A stretch of DNA of 52,074 nt, taken from an uncultured Chloroflexota bacterium (GTDB lineage Bacteria; Chloroflexota; Dehalococcoidia; GIF9; AB-539-J10). Below, one piece after another: positions 40,558 through 48,856 of this stretch. Location of the stretch: NCBI GenBank assembly GCA_903884455.1, contig CAISEW010000029.1:1-52074 (forward strand), written 5' to 3'. A program made the translations under genes and the position numbers. Below the pieces are notes generated by a model. That model ran no database searches, was not told where the DNA came from, and saw only the letters and a list, made by a program, of their open reading frames with translations. The stretch's first letter is position 1. Each line of letters opens with the position of its first letter.

Positions 40558-40776
40558 ATGGACAACCGCAAGGAGAAAACAGAGACACTGGTCAGAGAGG
40601 TAATACTCAATGACAAAGCACAGCAAGAGTGGATTGATGGTGCCGACCCAGACTTTCTTAACGCACTGGAGGTTTTCATCAAGCACTATGACTCAGGGAA
40701 ATCCAGAAACGAGTGGTTCAGGATAGGTGTCATCATAGGGGGAGTATATGAGAGGTGGAGACAAAAACAAATGTGA
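40558..40776 (+). CDS. Small hypothetical protein
   Basis: 72 residues from the ATG at 40558, with AAAGGAGG 7 nt upstream. The 9 open codons before it just read the SD region. It is helical and acidic, with DFLNALEVFIKHYDSG and WFRIGVIIGGVYERWRQ. The family is not recognised. Its end overlaps the next mini-gene by 29 nt. Confidence 0.6.
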   Translation: MDNRKEKTETLVREVILNDKAQQEWIDGADPDFLNALEVFIKHYDSGKSRNEWFRIGVIIGGVYERWRQKQM

Positions 40777-40861
40777 GAAGGCTAAGCGATCAGGCTCCAG
40801 GGCTGCAAAGGATGGCGAGATTGAGCTTGCCGAGACCGAGGTAAGCACGCCATTATTCTAG
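40748..40861 (+). CDS. 37-residue mini-protein
   Basis: The ATG at 40748 lies inside the previous gene's last codons, with AGGGGGAGT 4 nt before it. It reads MRGGDKNKCEKAKRSGSRAA, then an acidic end EIELAETEVSTPLF. The good SD and coupled overlap are the only evidence that it is real. Confidence 0.4.
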   Translation: MRGGDKNKCEKAKRSGSRAAKDGEIELAETEVSTPLF

Positions 40862-40876
40862 GGCACTTCATAACTA

Positions 40877-40906
40877 TTGACATAACACAAGCGAATAGCC
40901 TACTAT
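40877..40906 (+). promoter_or_regulatory. Promoter for the DUF5679 gene
   Basis: TTGACA (40877-40882), 18-nt spacer, TACTAT (40901-40906), start expected about 18 nt before the ATG at 40931. Confidence 0.65.
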
Positions 40907-40930
40907 CTGTCCCAAAAAGAGGAGGGTCAA

Positions 40931-41071
40931 ATGCAAGCATACTGTATGAAGTGCCGTGCTAAAAGAGAAATGAAGAACACCAAAAGCATAATCATGAAGA
41001 ACCGCAGGCCGGCTACTCAAGGTGTATGTCCCGTATGTGGCACGAAGATGTTCAAAATCGGTAAGAGTTAG
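40931..41071 (+). CDS. DUF5679 zinc-ribbon mini-protein
   Basis: 46 residues: AYCMKCRAKREMKN, then RRPATQGVCPVCGTKMFKIG. The two CxxC pairs and the phrase PATxGxCPxCGTKMF are diagnostic of DUF5679, a family common in Chloroflexota and actinobacteria and on phages. AGGAGGG lies 3 nt before the ATG. It has its own promoter and terminator, so it is expressed as a single mini-gene. Probably nucleic-acid or protein binding, role unknown. Confidence 0.8.
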   Translation: MQAYCMKCRAKREMKNTKSIIMKNRRPATQGVCPVCGTKMFKIGKS

Positions 41072-41100
41072 GCCAACTCCGCTGTGGCCTAACAGAACTC

Positions 41101-41147
41101 AAAAGGGCTGGATAGTCCCCGTATCAGGATGTCCAGCCCTTTTATTT
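41101..41147 (+). terminator. Strong intrinsic terminator
   Basis: AAAAGGGCTGGA (41101-41112) pairs perfectly with TCCAGCCCTTTT (41132-41143), followed by ATTTT. It ends the DUF5679 unit and marks the end of the co-oriented block from 33.6 kb. Confidence 0.9.
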
Positions 41148-41165
41148 TGCCAATCACACATAACA

Positions 41166-41181
41166 AGTTAATGTGCAACAA
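41166..41181. repeat. IS-end-like sequence shared with 2655-2670
   Basis: AGTTAATGTGCAACAA is identical to the left part of the 2655-2706 relic. It lies about 80 nt before the IS3-type transposase remnant, so it may be one terminal repeat of that element. Confidence 0.4.
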
Positions 41182-41263
41182 CACAGGCAATGGCACGAAT
41201 TTATCTCGCCCTTGCCTATAGACCTGGCCGGACCTGTTAAGGCAATTTGGACCAGAGGTGTCA

Positions 41264-41484
41264 ATGAGGGGAAGCAGGAACTACTTTGATAACGCGCCGT
41301 TGGAGAGCTTCTGGGAATCCTCAAGCAGGAACTGACCAACCATCGCCACTATCTTACCAAGCGAGAAGTGATTTAAGAGGTCACAGAATACATTGAGATA
41401 TTCTACAACTGGCAGCGACGGCATGCTAAGCTCGGCTACTTGTCGCCTGCAGCTTATGAACGGAAATACTATGCCGGAAGGTAG
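41264..41484 (+). pseudogene. IS3-family transposase (OrfB) C-terminal remnant
   Basis: Reads MRGSRNYFDNAPLESFW, then after a 1-nt deletion near 41319 continues in the next frame as LKQELTNHRHYLTKREVI, an in-frame TAA, and EYIEIFYNWQRRHAKLGYLS ending PAAYERKYYAG. DNAPLESFW and NWQRRHAKLGYLSP are classical marks of the DDE domain end of IS3-family OrfB. The N-terminal two thirds are missing. It is inactive because of truncation, frameshift and stop. Confidence 0.85.
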
Positions 41485-41546
41485 CAACATGAGAGGGTTG
41501 GCGTCTATTATTGACATCCGCCCCTAGTCTATCAAGAGCCACAGCC

Positions 41547-41936
41547 TTATGTCGGCTTGCTTATACTATGCCTTCTACTTCTTATGACGACTATCTGCAC
41601 AACAACTCCAATCACAAATCCCAAGCAGATAATCAGGGTATTAACGAAAGCACCTTTCATTGTAGGTTCCGGTTGATGGTAATGAATTATATACTCGACT
41701 ATTAGTCCAAGTGCTGCTGATGAAACGAAAATGTAACTGAAGATATATTGTCTAAACAGAATCGCTATAATTGCAGTAGCCCATATGGGAAGGTATATTT
41801 GTTTAATAACCTGAAAATCTATGTAGTTCAGTTCAATGAAAACCATCATCACAATGAAGAGAATTATTGAACATATGACTGAATGTAGCATTGAACGTAT
41901 GACTGAATGTAGCGCGGTCTCTTTATTCAGTTTCAC
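41547..41936 (-). CDS. Small four-helix membrane protein
   Basis: 129 residues, GTG start at 41936 with GTGAGG just upstream. Hydrophobic segments at about 14-36, 47-63, 66-84 and 96-117, and a basic tail (RSRRHS). Between segments 3 and 4 is HYHQPEPTMKG. Family unknown. It lies between the IS3 remnant and the 42064-42099 repeat, so it may be cargo of that element or an independent insertion. Confidence 0.6.
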   Translation of the reverse strand: MKLNKETALHSVIRSMLHSVICSIILFIVMMVFIELNYIDFQVIKQIYLPIWATAIIAILFRQYIFSYIFVSSAALGLIVEYIIHYHQPEPTMKGAFVNTLIICLGFVIGVVVQIVVIRSRRHSISKPT

Positions 41937-42063
41937 ACCTCACCCCCTGTCTCTATTCTATTTCTCTGGAGACAGTCCGTCAAATACACTTTAGAGGTGA
42001 TTTCGGAGGGGTTAGTTGCGCAGCATGTATGATTCATTTTTGAAATGAAAGGGTGGATACCTT

Positions 42064-42099
42064 CCAGGCTTCTGTTGCCCGAGCTGCACAATGTGGACC
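42064..42099. repeat. Second part of the dispersed IS-like repeat
   Basis: Resembles 2672-2706 (shared GCTTCTGTT.CCCGAGCTG and AAT.TGGAC) with a few mismatches. Together with 41166-41181 it brackets the IS3 remnant and the small membrane protein gene. Confidence 0.4.
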
Positions 42100-42133
42100 T
42101 TTGTGTCTTAGTCAAAATGAACTTGATTTAGCA

Positions 42134-42559
42134 CTACGCCCGAATACCAGCGATATACTCAAGTGGCAGAAGAGCAAATCTCCCTTGTAGGCGAATGAAT
42201 GCTTCAGACTTCAGTGCCTTGTCATAGTCGTCGGGCATGAATAAGTTGGGGTAGGACTCCGGATGCAATGCGACATCCTTAAAAGCAGCAGCCCAACCCA
42301 GCTTCTCATCATCCGTTAGGGATGACCAAGTACGATCTATTAGGTCGTGACCTTCGTCCGATTGACGAACCTCTCTGTCTCTTGACCTATTTCCTAGGCT
42401 TTCAAGTTTCTGAATCCATTCGGCATCGCCATAGTGGCGCGCTCTTCGGTGGGACTGCCCTAGATACTTAGAAGGATAGTCCTTTGCCCTATGGAGCCAT
42501 TCATAGTCATTGCCAAAAGCGATAAGGTCAATTAATCTATGAATCTCGTTAGCTGGCAT
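42134..42559 (-). CDS. Hypothetical soluble protein
   Basis: About 141 residues from the ATG at 42559 (MPANEIHRLIDLIAFGN). The frame is open 33 codons further without a clear SD. Helical and charged, with KDYPSKYLGQSHRRARHYGD, DLIDRTWSSLTDDEKLGWA and YDKALKSEAFIRLQGRFALL. The HRRARHYGD segment is basic and might bind nucleic acid. Family not recognised. Confidence 0.5.
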   Translation of the reverse strand: MPANEIHRLIDLIAFGNDYEWLHRAKDYPSKYLGQSHRRARHYGDAEWIQKLESLGNRSRDREVRQSDEGHDLIDRTWSSLTDDEKLGWAAAFKDVALHPESYPNLFMPDDYDKALKSEAFIRLQGRFALLPLEYIAGIRA

Positions 42560-42681
42560 AGTTACTTGCTTTAGCAACTGATCGCCAAAAGTGACGACAC
42601 AAACCGCCCTTAAGCGCAACGCTAGACTGTTGGGCTGACAATAATAACCGTCGGCCACTCCAAATCCGCTGGCAGGGCAAC

Positions 42682-42879
42682 TTATCCTTTCAGTCCTATG
42701 CTAAGGTTAACCCACCATTTTCTGTAGGCGTACCGGTGTACTTTGCAGTGGAGAGGCTTGCCACAGCCAGGAGTAGGACAGTTAGCAACCTGCAGCAGAC
42801 TCCAACTAGGATGAGTTTCATAGAATTTACTTATGGCTTCGCTTTCCTGTTCTGTTCGCTTCGAATGCTCCCCACTCAT
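42682..42879 (-). CDS. Small Cys/His-containing protein
   Basis: 65 residues. I choose the ATG at 42879 because GGAGAGA is 5 nt upstream. A TTG at 42891 is the other option. CPTPGCGKPLHCKVHRYAYR suggests a single zinc site (C-x4-C-x5-C-x2-H). Unknown function. It precedes the hypothetical gene at 42134 on the same strand, more than 100 nt apart. Confidence 0.5.
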   Translation of the reverse strand: MSGEHSKRTEQESEAISKFYETHPSWSLLQVANCPTPGCGKPLHCKVHRYAYRKWWVNLSIGLKG

Positions 42880-43059
42880 TGCTCTCTCCAAATCCGTCGG
42901 CTGGGCTACACGTTGGCATCAAACACCATCTCTCAGGGGTTATTATAACATGATACTCAGAGTGCTATTAGTCGTAGTGGTAACAATCCGCTAAAAGGTG
43001 CAACGTCGAGCACGACAAAGCTGGGCACCGCCTGGAGGAAAACCACTTCGGGGGACGTT

Positions 43060-43974
43060 TTAGCTCATTGTGCTAATAGGCTGCCATTGCCACGCCTCTC
43101 CCTTTCGCATGACATGGCCCAGACCGGGGAAGGGGAAGTGGAACGCAAGCACCAGGGCATTCTGAGTTGCCGCTCTCTTTAGAAGCCTGCGTCTGGTGGC
43201 TACGACCTGCTGGGGAGAAAAATCGGTGCCTGCACACCATTCTGGTTGCTCCAGATGGATGAGGTGGAGTACCACATCAGAGACGCACAGCAATTGCTTA
43301 CCTCTTGAGGAAATAGCCAGCGCCATTTGCCCCGGTGTATGACCAGGCGCTGCTAGGGCGCGTATACCGGGCGTGATTTCGGTTTCACGGTCAACGAGTT
43401 TCAATCGACCTTGAATCGGCGGGAGGTTCTTGCGTGCGAATTTCAGCTGCCTCTCCCTGACATGTTCATCGAGTTTAGTCTCCGCCTGTCCCGAGGTCCA
43501 GAAGTCCCACTCACCTTTCCACATAACGTACCGAGCGTCAGGAAAAGTCAGCTTGCCTTCACTATTGGTATTCCCGCCGATGTGGTCTGGATGTCCGTGT
43601 GTTAAGATGACCGTGTCAATGTGCTCAGGTGCAATCCCTACAGCCTTCAGGTTCTGAACAAGCTTTCCTGTGCCTGGGGCAAGACCGTCGGCACCCGTAT
43701 CCACCAGCACCTGATGCTTGCCTGTGTTAACTGCCAGGCAAATGTATGGACTTGTCCACTCTAGCCACTGTTCCGGCTGCAGGTTGTGTTCACGAAGCAC
43801 TGGCTCAAGTCGTTCTTTTGGCGCATTGGCGAAAAGAAATGTGGCCGGCGGTGGGAAGGTCGGAGGTGCGTAGGTGTGAGTGCCGTCACTAACAGCTACG
43901 CAGTCGAAATCCCCTAGCTTGAAGCGATAAATGTCAGTGTTCGTGGTTACCCTCCTGCTTCGTACTCTAGACAT
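43060..43974 (-). CDS. MBL-fold hydrolase, lactonase-like
   Basis: 304 residues. LVDTGADGLAPGTGKL, ILTHGHPDHIGG (the HxHxDH zinc motif), AAPGHTPGQMALAI and LCVSDVVLH give the full set of metal ligands of the metallo-beta-lactamase fold. The order and spacing match quorum-quenching N-acyl homoserine lactonase-like and methyl parathion hydrolase-like enzymes. Substrate unknown. No signal peptide. It stands alone within the island. Confidence 0.8.
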   Translation of the reverse strand: MSRVRSRRVTTNTDIYRFKLGDFDCVAVSDGTHTYAPPTFPPPATFLFANAPKERLEPVLREHNLQPEQWLEWTSPYICLAVNTGKHQVLVDTGADGLAPGTGKLVQNLKAVGIAPEHIDTVILTHGHPDHIGGNTNSEGKLTFPDARYVMWKGEWDFWTSGQAETKLDEHVRERQLKFARKNLPPIQGRLKLVDRETEITPGIRALAAPGHTPGQMALAISSRGKQLLCVSDVVLHLIHLEQPEWCAGTDFSPQQVVATRRRLLKRAATQNALVLAFHFPFPGLGHVMRKGEAWQWQPISTMS

Positions 43975-44192
43975 CCAACTCTAGCATACCAGAAATAAGA
44001 CCCAGAAGGATATGACTTAACATTCTGAGTAATTGTGCATGCACTGCGAGTTCTCTTCGTCCTACTGTCTTATGTGTTACAATTTACGAGACAGGATTGG
44101 GGCAGTATCGTAAGCCATTTGGAGCCAGAGACCAACTGCTTCAGTTGTAGCGGCGTGTTTCCCTTACCCCCACAATGAGAGGGGTGACACAT

Positions 44193-44783
44193 ATGTCAAA
44201 GATCAGGTTGGAAGCAAGTAAGGCCATTCTAACCAAGGTAGACGCAGAGTCGCGTGGAGAACGGAGTAAAAGACTCGCTCTTATTCAGGCTTTGTTCTTC
44301 TCCCCCGCTAGTGGGATACCGAGCAGAACATTTGGGCTCTTGTCAGAAGCCGCTTCTTGTTTTGTGAACGGGGAGTACAATGGCTGCATCTGCGTATTGG
44401 CCACCGCCGTTGAGTATTCTCTCCGCGACTTGCTTGGCAGCAGATTGAAGCTCAGTGCTCTCGTCAAGGCGGCAGAAGAGCGAGGTCTCCTGAATCCAAG
44501 ACAGGCGGCAGTCTTGGGCAAACTCAGACAATATCGGAATAATGTGGTCCACAGCGATTTGACTAAGTTAGCTAAGGGAATTGGGCTGCAAGTCCAGGCT
44601 GTGACTATAACTGAAAAAGGATTAATCCCATCTTCAGATTGGTCTGACGTTCAACCCAACGACACGGCAATGCAAGAAATTGCAGGCTCTCTCTCAGCCG
44701 AATCGACAGTGCGGCACATATTACTAGATACTCGTATAGTTTTATGTGAGCTGTATGGCGGGACTGTGGGAGAGGATGCCTGA
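44193..44783 (+). CDS. HEPN/DUF4145-like protein
   Basis: 196 residues from the ATG at 44193 (AGAGGGGTG 6 nt before it). Helical. Residues about 55-115 (SCFVNGEYNGCICVLATAVEYSLRDLL ... LRQYRNNVVHSDL) fit the DUF4145/HEPN pattern. RNNVVH is an Rx4H motif like the catalytic motif of HEPN ribonucleases, though many DUF4145 proteins are non-toxic. No adjacent MNT antitoxin gene is seen. Resembles the protein at 45634 in this motif only. Confidence 0.6.
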   Translation: MSKIRLEASKAILTKVDAESRGERSKRLALIQALFFSPASGIPSRTFGLLSEAASCFVNGEYNGCICVLATAVEYSLRDLLGSRLKLSALVKAAEERGLLNPRQAAVLGKLRQYRNNVVHSDLTKLAKGIGLQVQAVTITEKGLIPSSDWSDVQPNDTAMQEIAGSLSAESTVRHILLDTRIVLCELYGGTVGEDA

Positions 44784-44811
44784 TGGATCAAACAATCCCG
44801 AGGAATGTTGG

Positions 44812-44925
44812 GCGGCCAGAGAGATTCTGGCCGAACTAATGGTGCGGTCTACTGAACCCTACGCTTGCGGTAGCCCGGTTCATTAACCGGCCGGGACATC
44901 CGGTCAATGCCCATCGGGTGCACAA
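44812..44925. other. Hairpin-rich gap between the HEPN and HTH genes
   Basis: GGCCAGA-GAGAT-TCTGGCC (about 44812-44830) and CCGGTT-CATT-AACCGG (about 44877-44892) are two clear stem-loops lying between converging genes, probably acting in transcription termination of one or both. No U-tract. Confidence 0.4.
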
Positions 44926-44950
44926 AGGTCAGGACTGCTGGTTCGCCATA

Positions 44951-45343
44951 TTACCTATGCTCGGCCTTATACGTATCTGTCTGTAAGAGCATCTTGTTCA
45001 ACGCTGCGCGTGGCACAACAATCCTCTTCCCAAACCTTAGGCTGGGTATTTGCCCCGTGCGTATAGCTTCGTACGCTGAATTGCGGCTCACTCCCAGGAT
45101 CTTGGCAGCTGCCTTCACACTTAGGGCCAAGGGTTCATCAGATTTCCCCGCTGTAGTAACTTGGTAGGGATGCACCGCCGAATCTCGATGCTTTTCACAC
45201 GGCGGCCCGCCCAGAAAAGACGTCTCCCTTAATATCGCCTTTGCGATTATTCTTGCCAATATTGTGAGCCCTTCCTCAAGCTGCCGTTCCTCGTTTTCGG
45301 TCAGGTGATTATTGTCGGTCCCGCTGATTTCCAGTTCTTTCAT
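44951..45343 (-). CDS. Excisionase-family HTH protein (MerR-like HTH_17)
   Basis: 130 residues. The C-terminal 55 (LALSVKAAAKILGVSRNSAY, then AIRTGQIPSLRFGKRIVVP) is a standard excisionase-type winged HTH as in Xis/AlpA. The N-terminal part has LEEGLTILARIIAKAIL, similar to the small protein at 31983. A very good SD (GGGAGGAAGTC) precedes the ATG. It could be the directionality factor of the nearby recombinases or a gene regulator. Distance from the recombinases (about 12 kb) leaves this open. Confidence 0.8.
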   Translation of the reverse strand: MKELEISGTDNNHLTENEERQLEEGLTILARIIAKAILRETSFLGGPPCEKHRDSAVHPYQVTTAGKSDEPLALSVKAAAKILGVSRNSAYEAIRTGQIPSLRFGKRIVVPRAALNKMLLQTDTYKAEHR

Positions 45344-45633
45344 GACTTCCTCCCTGTTTTGGAATGAGTATAGTGTGGGCAGCAGCCATGTTCAACTATT
45401 GAACGTTTCGCCAATTTGCTACCCAGCAGGTGCCCCGCGGACAATGCTGTTGCTTGTGATCGTGAAGCAGGACTATAATGCGGTCCTACACAAGAACTTT
45501 GAAGACAGTAAGGGGCGGCACGCACAGGACAGGTATGAGATTCACTATCCCTTGGGTCAATGGATCGGAGAATGGGTGCTCCGTTGGAAGCTGACGAGGT
45601 CGTCTGAATCTGGCCGACGCGGAGAGGCCATTG
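45344..45633. other. Gap with no supported gene
   Basis: Overlapping short frames exist on both strands, but none has an SD or a recognisable pattern. It should contain the promoter of the excisionase-like gene (leftward) and of the HEPN-like gene (rightward). Confidence 0.4.
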
Positions 45634-46434
45634 TTGATAGATGATATAGAACAGGATATACGAAAAGCCCTACCGCTCATGAAGCAACGGCAGAGGGAGA
45701 CCAAAAGACTGCGATTGAAGCTCCACAGCCTTAACTGGGATGACGTAAGCGAGTCTGAGCAGTATTATCCTCTTCGCTTCTTCGCAGACGGAATCTCTGC
45801 CTATATTTATGTCTTCGATAATGCGGCTGTCTTCTATGCTTGGGCGGCAGTCGAGCAGGCGTTACTTATAAGGCTGGGCACACATGCACTGAGCCAAGCA
45901 ATTGCCGCTAACAACAATAAGTATCCCGGCGAGAAGCAGTTGGTCACGATTGCCAGAAAGAACGGCATAATCTCTTGGGACAGAGCAAGAACTGTCCATC
46001 GTCTTAGGAAGCTTCGCAACAATTATATCCACTACATTAATGTCATGTGGGACCAACATAGGAGCGAAACTAGACTGCACAAGTTGACAGATTCCCAATG
46101 GCCGAGAATCGCGGAGAGAATCAGAGACGCTGCGCCAAGCGACGAACGAACTGAGGCGTTGAAGTGGCTCGACTACATTGCGGAATTAACCGATGGCCAG
46201 CATACAATACTCAAACGCCAGGTACCATACATCCCAGGCGAGCCTCCAGGTTCGGAGTCCATAAGATATCGCAATCTCAGAATCAAACAATTCAGTGACT
46301 GGGTTTCGGAAGCCAAGGACGCACAGGATAGGCTAAGACGCTATGCGTATGGGACGGAGCGAAAAGATGCCTTAGATTGTCTGCAATGGAGCGGTAGCCT
46401 CCTAACATACCTTGGTTTTTTGCCCAAGTACTGA
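45634..46434 (+). CDS. HEPN-like helical protein
   Basis: About 266 residues. Start uncertain: two tandem TTGs at 45631 and 45634, with GGAGAGG 6 nt before the second. The central helices (FYAWAAVEQALLIRLGTHAL) and LRKLRNNYIHYINV give an RxxxxH-type HEPN motif with the preceding aromatic helix. The C-terminal region is charged (RLRRYAYGTERKDALD). It could be an RNase toxin or a structural HEPN protein. No antitoxin-like neighbour apart from the excisionase-like gene on the other strand. Confidence 0.5.
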   Translation: MIDDIEQDIRKALPLMKQRQRETKRLRLKLHSLNWDDVSESEQYYPLRFFADGISAYIYVFDNAAVFYAWAAVEQALLIRLGTHALSQAIAANNNKYPGEKQLVTIARKNGIISWDRARTVHRLRKLRNNYIHYINVMWDQHRSETRLHKLTDSQWPRIAERIRDAAPSDERTEALKWLDYIAELTDGQHTILKRQVPYIPGEPPGSESIRYRNLRIKQFSDWVSEAKDAQDRLRRYAYGTERKDALDCLQWSGSLLTYLGFLPKY

Positions 46435-46735
46435 CCACTTCCAGGTAGTTTCCCACTTCTTGCCAAAATGGTGCTCACAGAACCAGGGAGGGACAATGGA
46501 AAGCACATTCGGGTGGCAGTCTGATATCCGATTCTCTTTCAATTCGATTAGCCTCGGTGACTTGTTGTCGGGGGAGAGACTGCACAATAGTCAGTATTGT
46601 TCAATGGTGTGTCCGGAGCTCGTGGGAGAATCGTCTCTCCGTCGCACAAGGGGTTACACAGAGCTCAATCAAAACAACCATCCTAACGTACAGGGTTTTC
46701 CTCGTAGGGACAGCATACGGAATAACCGTATTTGT
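46435..46735. other. Gap with only weak ORFs
   Basis: A 122-codon plus-strand frame (46412-46780) covers it but has no SD, overlaps both neighbours and has an irregular composition. I do not call a gene here. The two neighbouring genes converge into it. Confidence 0.4.
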
Positions 46736-48418
46736 TTAATAGCTCTTTCTCGATACCTCTTGTCCCTGGGCGTTGTATAGCGCAGCCCAATCGGGGTCAG
46801 TATTATTCCAAATCGCTTTGCTGTACCCAAAACTAAAGCCACCCCACTCGGAATGAATCTCATTCGTGTAAACCCGTATTTTGGCGCCCGGGGCTAAGAC
46901 ATAGGAGGGGAAGGTAAATGAGGGATATCCCTCGGATATGTCCTTCAATACCCATCCATTCAAGTCTTGCGACGTATCACCAAGATTTGTAATCTCTACA
47001 TATTCATCGGACTCCGTACGGTAAACGACGCCATCGTAGAAGATGTAAGTAATCTGAACATCGCTACTGACCTCAGATTCCCCCTCGAAGTAAGCAGTAA
47101 CATCCTTATCGCAGTCCATGGTAATGACAATAGTGGGCGAAGTGCCTGAGGCATCACCACTCCAGTGGTCAAATTTCCAGCCAGAGGCAGGCGATGCAGT
47201 GATAGTTATCTTGGTACCACTATCATACTCATAAGTACCCGCGCTGGGATTGGTAGTTCCTTGACCATTGACGCTGATGGTAAGGTCATGAGTCGTAGCA
47301 GAGGAGCAAGCCACCGGCGGTAAATCGCTTGAAGGGAGCACGCTATATGTTACCCCGTCTGTCGTGACTATGACAGTTCCGTGGATATCCGTGCCGTATA
47401 TCTCAGCGCCAACTTCGCAAAGACTAGTGATAGTTTCTTGATGAGGATGCCCATAACTGTTGCCTTGTCCAGCCATATAGATAGCACACTCAGGCTCAGC
47501 CGCCTGTAAGAACTGTATTGATGATGCCGTTCTTGAACCGTGATGTCCTACCTTCAGTATCTCCACATCCGGGACAATCCCTTCCGCGAGCATACTTGCC
47601 TCAGCTTCCTGCTCGGCATCTCCGGTGAACAAGAAATCAACCTGCCCGTAGCTAAGGCTCAAAACAATGGAATTGTTGTTAATGGTGCCGCTCAAGTTGG
47701 CAGGATTAAGCACATTGAAAGTAAGATTGCCGGCTTGAATAGTGTCTCCTCTTCTCGCTGTAAACACTTCAGTGCCTTCAGAATTGACCGCCGACATAAA
47801 CTGGGAGTAGGTTTGCGAAGTAGTTGTGTCGCCATTAAGCCAGATTTCGTCAACCTCAAAGGCATCTAAGACTGCAATCAGCCCACCTATATGGTCAGTA
47901 TGGGGGTGAGTAGCTACCATTACCTCGAGCGGCCCGTCAATGTAATCATCAATGTAGCTGACTACACCCGGGGATTTTTCCCCACCATCAATCAATACTT
48001 CAGTATCGCCAAGGTCCAAAAATATAGAATCCCCTTGCCCAACATCAATGAAGTGGACTGTCAAAGTCCCTTGTTCGGCATGGTCCACAACTTTGAAATA
48101 GGCAGTGATAGCCTTATGTGCGTTCATGGTGATAATGACTGTATTCGAAGTGACTATATTTGAAGAACTTGAAGCCATATCCTGCCAATAATCAAATGTG
48201 TAACCACTGGCAGGGGTAGCAGTCAGTGTTATCTGTACACCTGATTCATATTGGCCACCTGCGGGAGCCACAGAACCTGATCCTGAGGGACTAATACATG
48301 TGGTAAGCGTATAAGTCTGAGCGGTTGGTGTTGGCTGCCTTGGGTTAGTTACGACTATCACTGCGATGATAGCTATAATACAAACTGCGATGATTCCCGC
48401 CAGCTTTTTCTTACTCAT
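46736..48418 (-). CDS. Secreted ComEC-like MBL hydrolase with bacterial-repeat and lamin-tail domains
   Basis: About 560 residues from the ATG at 48418 (GGGAGGATGGA SD). An N-terminal TM anchor (about 6-27) faces the rest outwards. Next come a bacterial-repeat domain (YTLTTCISPSGSGSVAPAGG), an MBL domain like the C-terminal part of ComEC/Rec2 (VHFIDVGQGDSIFLDLG, ATHPHTDHIGG, LLFTGDAEQEAE type, VGHHGSRTASS), a second repeat (HDLTISVNGQGTTNPSAG), and a C-terminal lamin-tail-like domain (YVEITNLGDTSQDLNGWVL). Such proteins are thought to degrade extracellular DNA or nucleotides. The substrate is inferred only. Confidence 0.8.
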   Translation of the reverse strand: MSKKKLAGIIAVCIIAIIAVIVVTNPRQPTPTAQTYTLTTCISPSGSGSVAPAGGQYESGVQITLTATPASGYTFDYWQDMASSSSNIVTSNTVIITMNAHKAITAYFKVVDHAEQGTLTVHFIDVGQGDSIFLDLGDTEVLIDGGEKSPGVVSYIDDYIDGPLEVMVATHPHTDHIGGLIAVLDAFEVDEIWLNGDTTTSQTYSQFMSAVNSEGTEVFTARRGDTIQAGNLTFNVLNPANLSGTINNNSIVLSLSYGQVDFLFTGDAEQEAEASMLAEGIVPDVEILKVGHHGSRTASSIQFLQAAEPECAIYMAGQGNSYGHPHQETITSLCEVGAEIYGTDIHGTVIVTTDGVTYSVLPSSDLPPVACSSATTHDLTISVNGQGTTNPSAGTYEYDSGTKITITASPASGWKFDHWSGDASGTSPTIVITMDCDKDVTAYFEGESEVSSDVQITYIFYDGVVYRTESDEYVEITNLGDTSQDLNGWVLKDISEGYPSFTFPSYVLAPGAKIRVYTNEIHSEWGGFSFGYSKAIWNNTDPDWAALYNAQGQEVSRKSY

Positions 48419-48541
48419 TCCATCCTCCCTTAAACATCGTAATCTTAATCCACCATAGCCACAGTATACATAGTAATCATGATTGTAGCATCGCATGTAA
48501 TAGAGAGATAATAGGGTTAATAAACAGCAACGCCATAAAGA

Positions 48542-48856
48542 TTAAGTTTCTGCGGCCAGAAAAGTTTCCACTGTTGGGAATAGTTCGGCAGTGGGTGGGG
48601 CAACCGCAGAAACATCGATGGGCCGTGATATACCAATAACCGTTACATTTTTGCCGATAGCCAGTTCAAACTGCTGCTCGCCCTCAGGTGAATTGACAAA
48701 AACGAGGCAAGCAACGTTGCCTACATTCTGAATTATGACTCCATTATCCACTTCAGTTACGGAAACCTCTAATGAAGTCCCTGGAGTGTATGATAAGCCT
48801 AACACAGCTAATAAGGCTAAAGTGAGACTACAGCAAATTAGAATAGCTATTTTCAT
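48542..48856 (-). CDS. Small secreted or anchored protein
   Basis: About 104 residues from the ATG at 48856 (MKIAILICCSLTLALLAVLG, signal peptide or anchor). The remaining beta-rich part (VEVDN-like strands, IIQNVGNVACLVFVNSPEGEQ) looks like a small CARDB/Ig-like domain. It lies upstream of the ComEC-like gene on the same strand, about 120 nt apart, so the two may be expressed together outside the cell. Family unknown. Confidence 0.6.
   Translation of the reverse strand: MKIAILICCSLTLALLAVLGLSYTPGTSLEVSVTEVDNGVIIQNVGNVACLVFVNSPEGEQQFELAIGKNVTVIGISRPIDVSAVAPPTAELFPTVETFLAAET

Noticed and set aside
46412-46780. 122-codon plus-strand ORF
   Set aside because: No SD, no recognisable pattern, overlaps the ends of two convergent genes.
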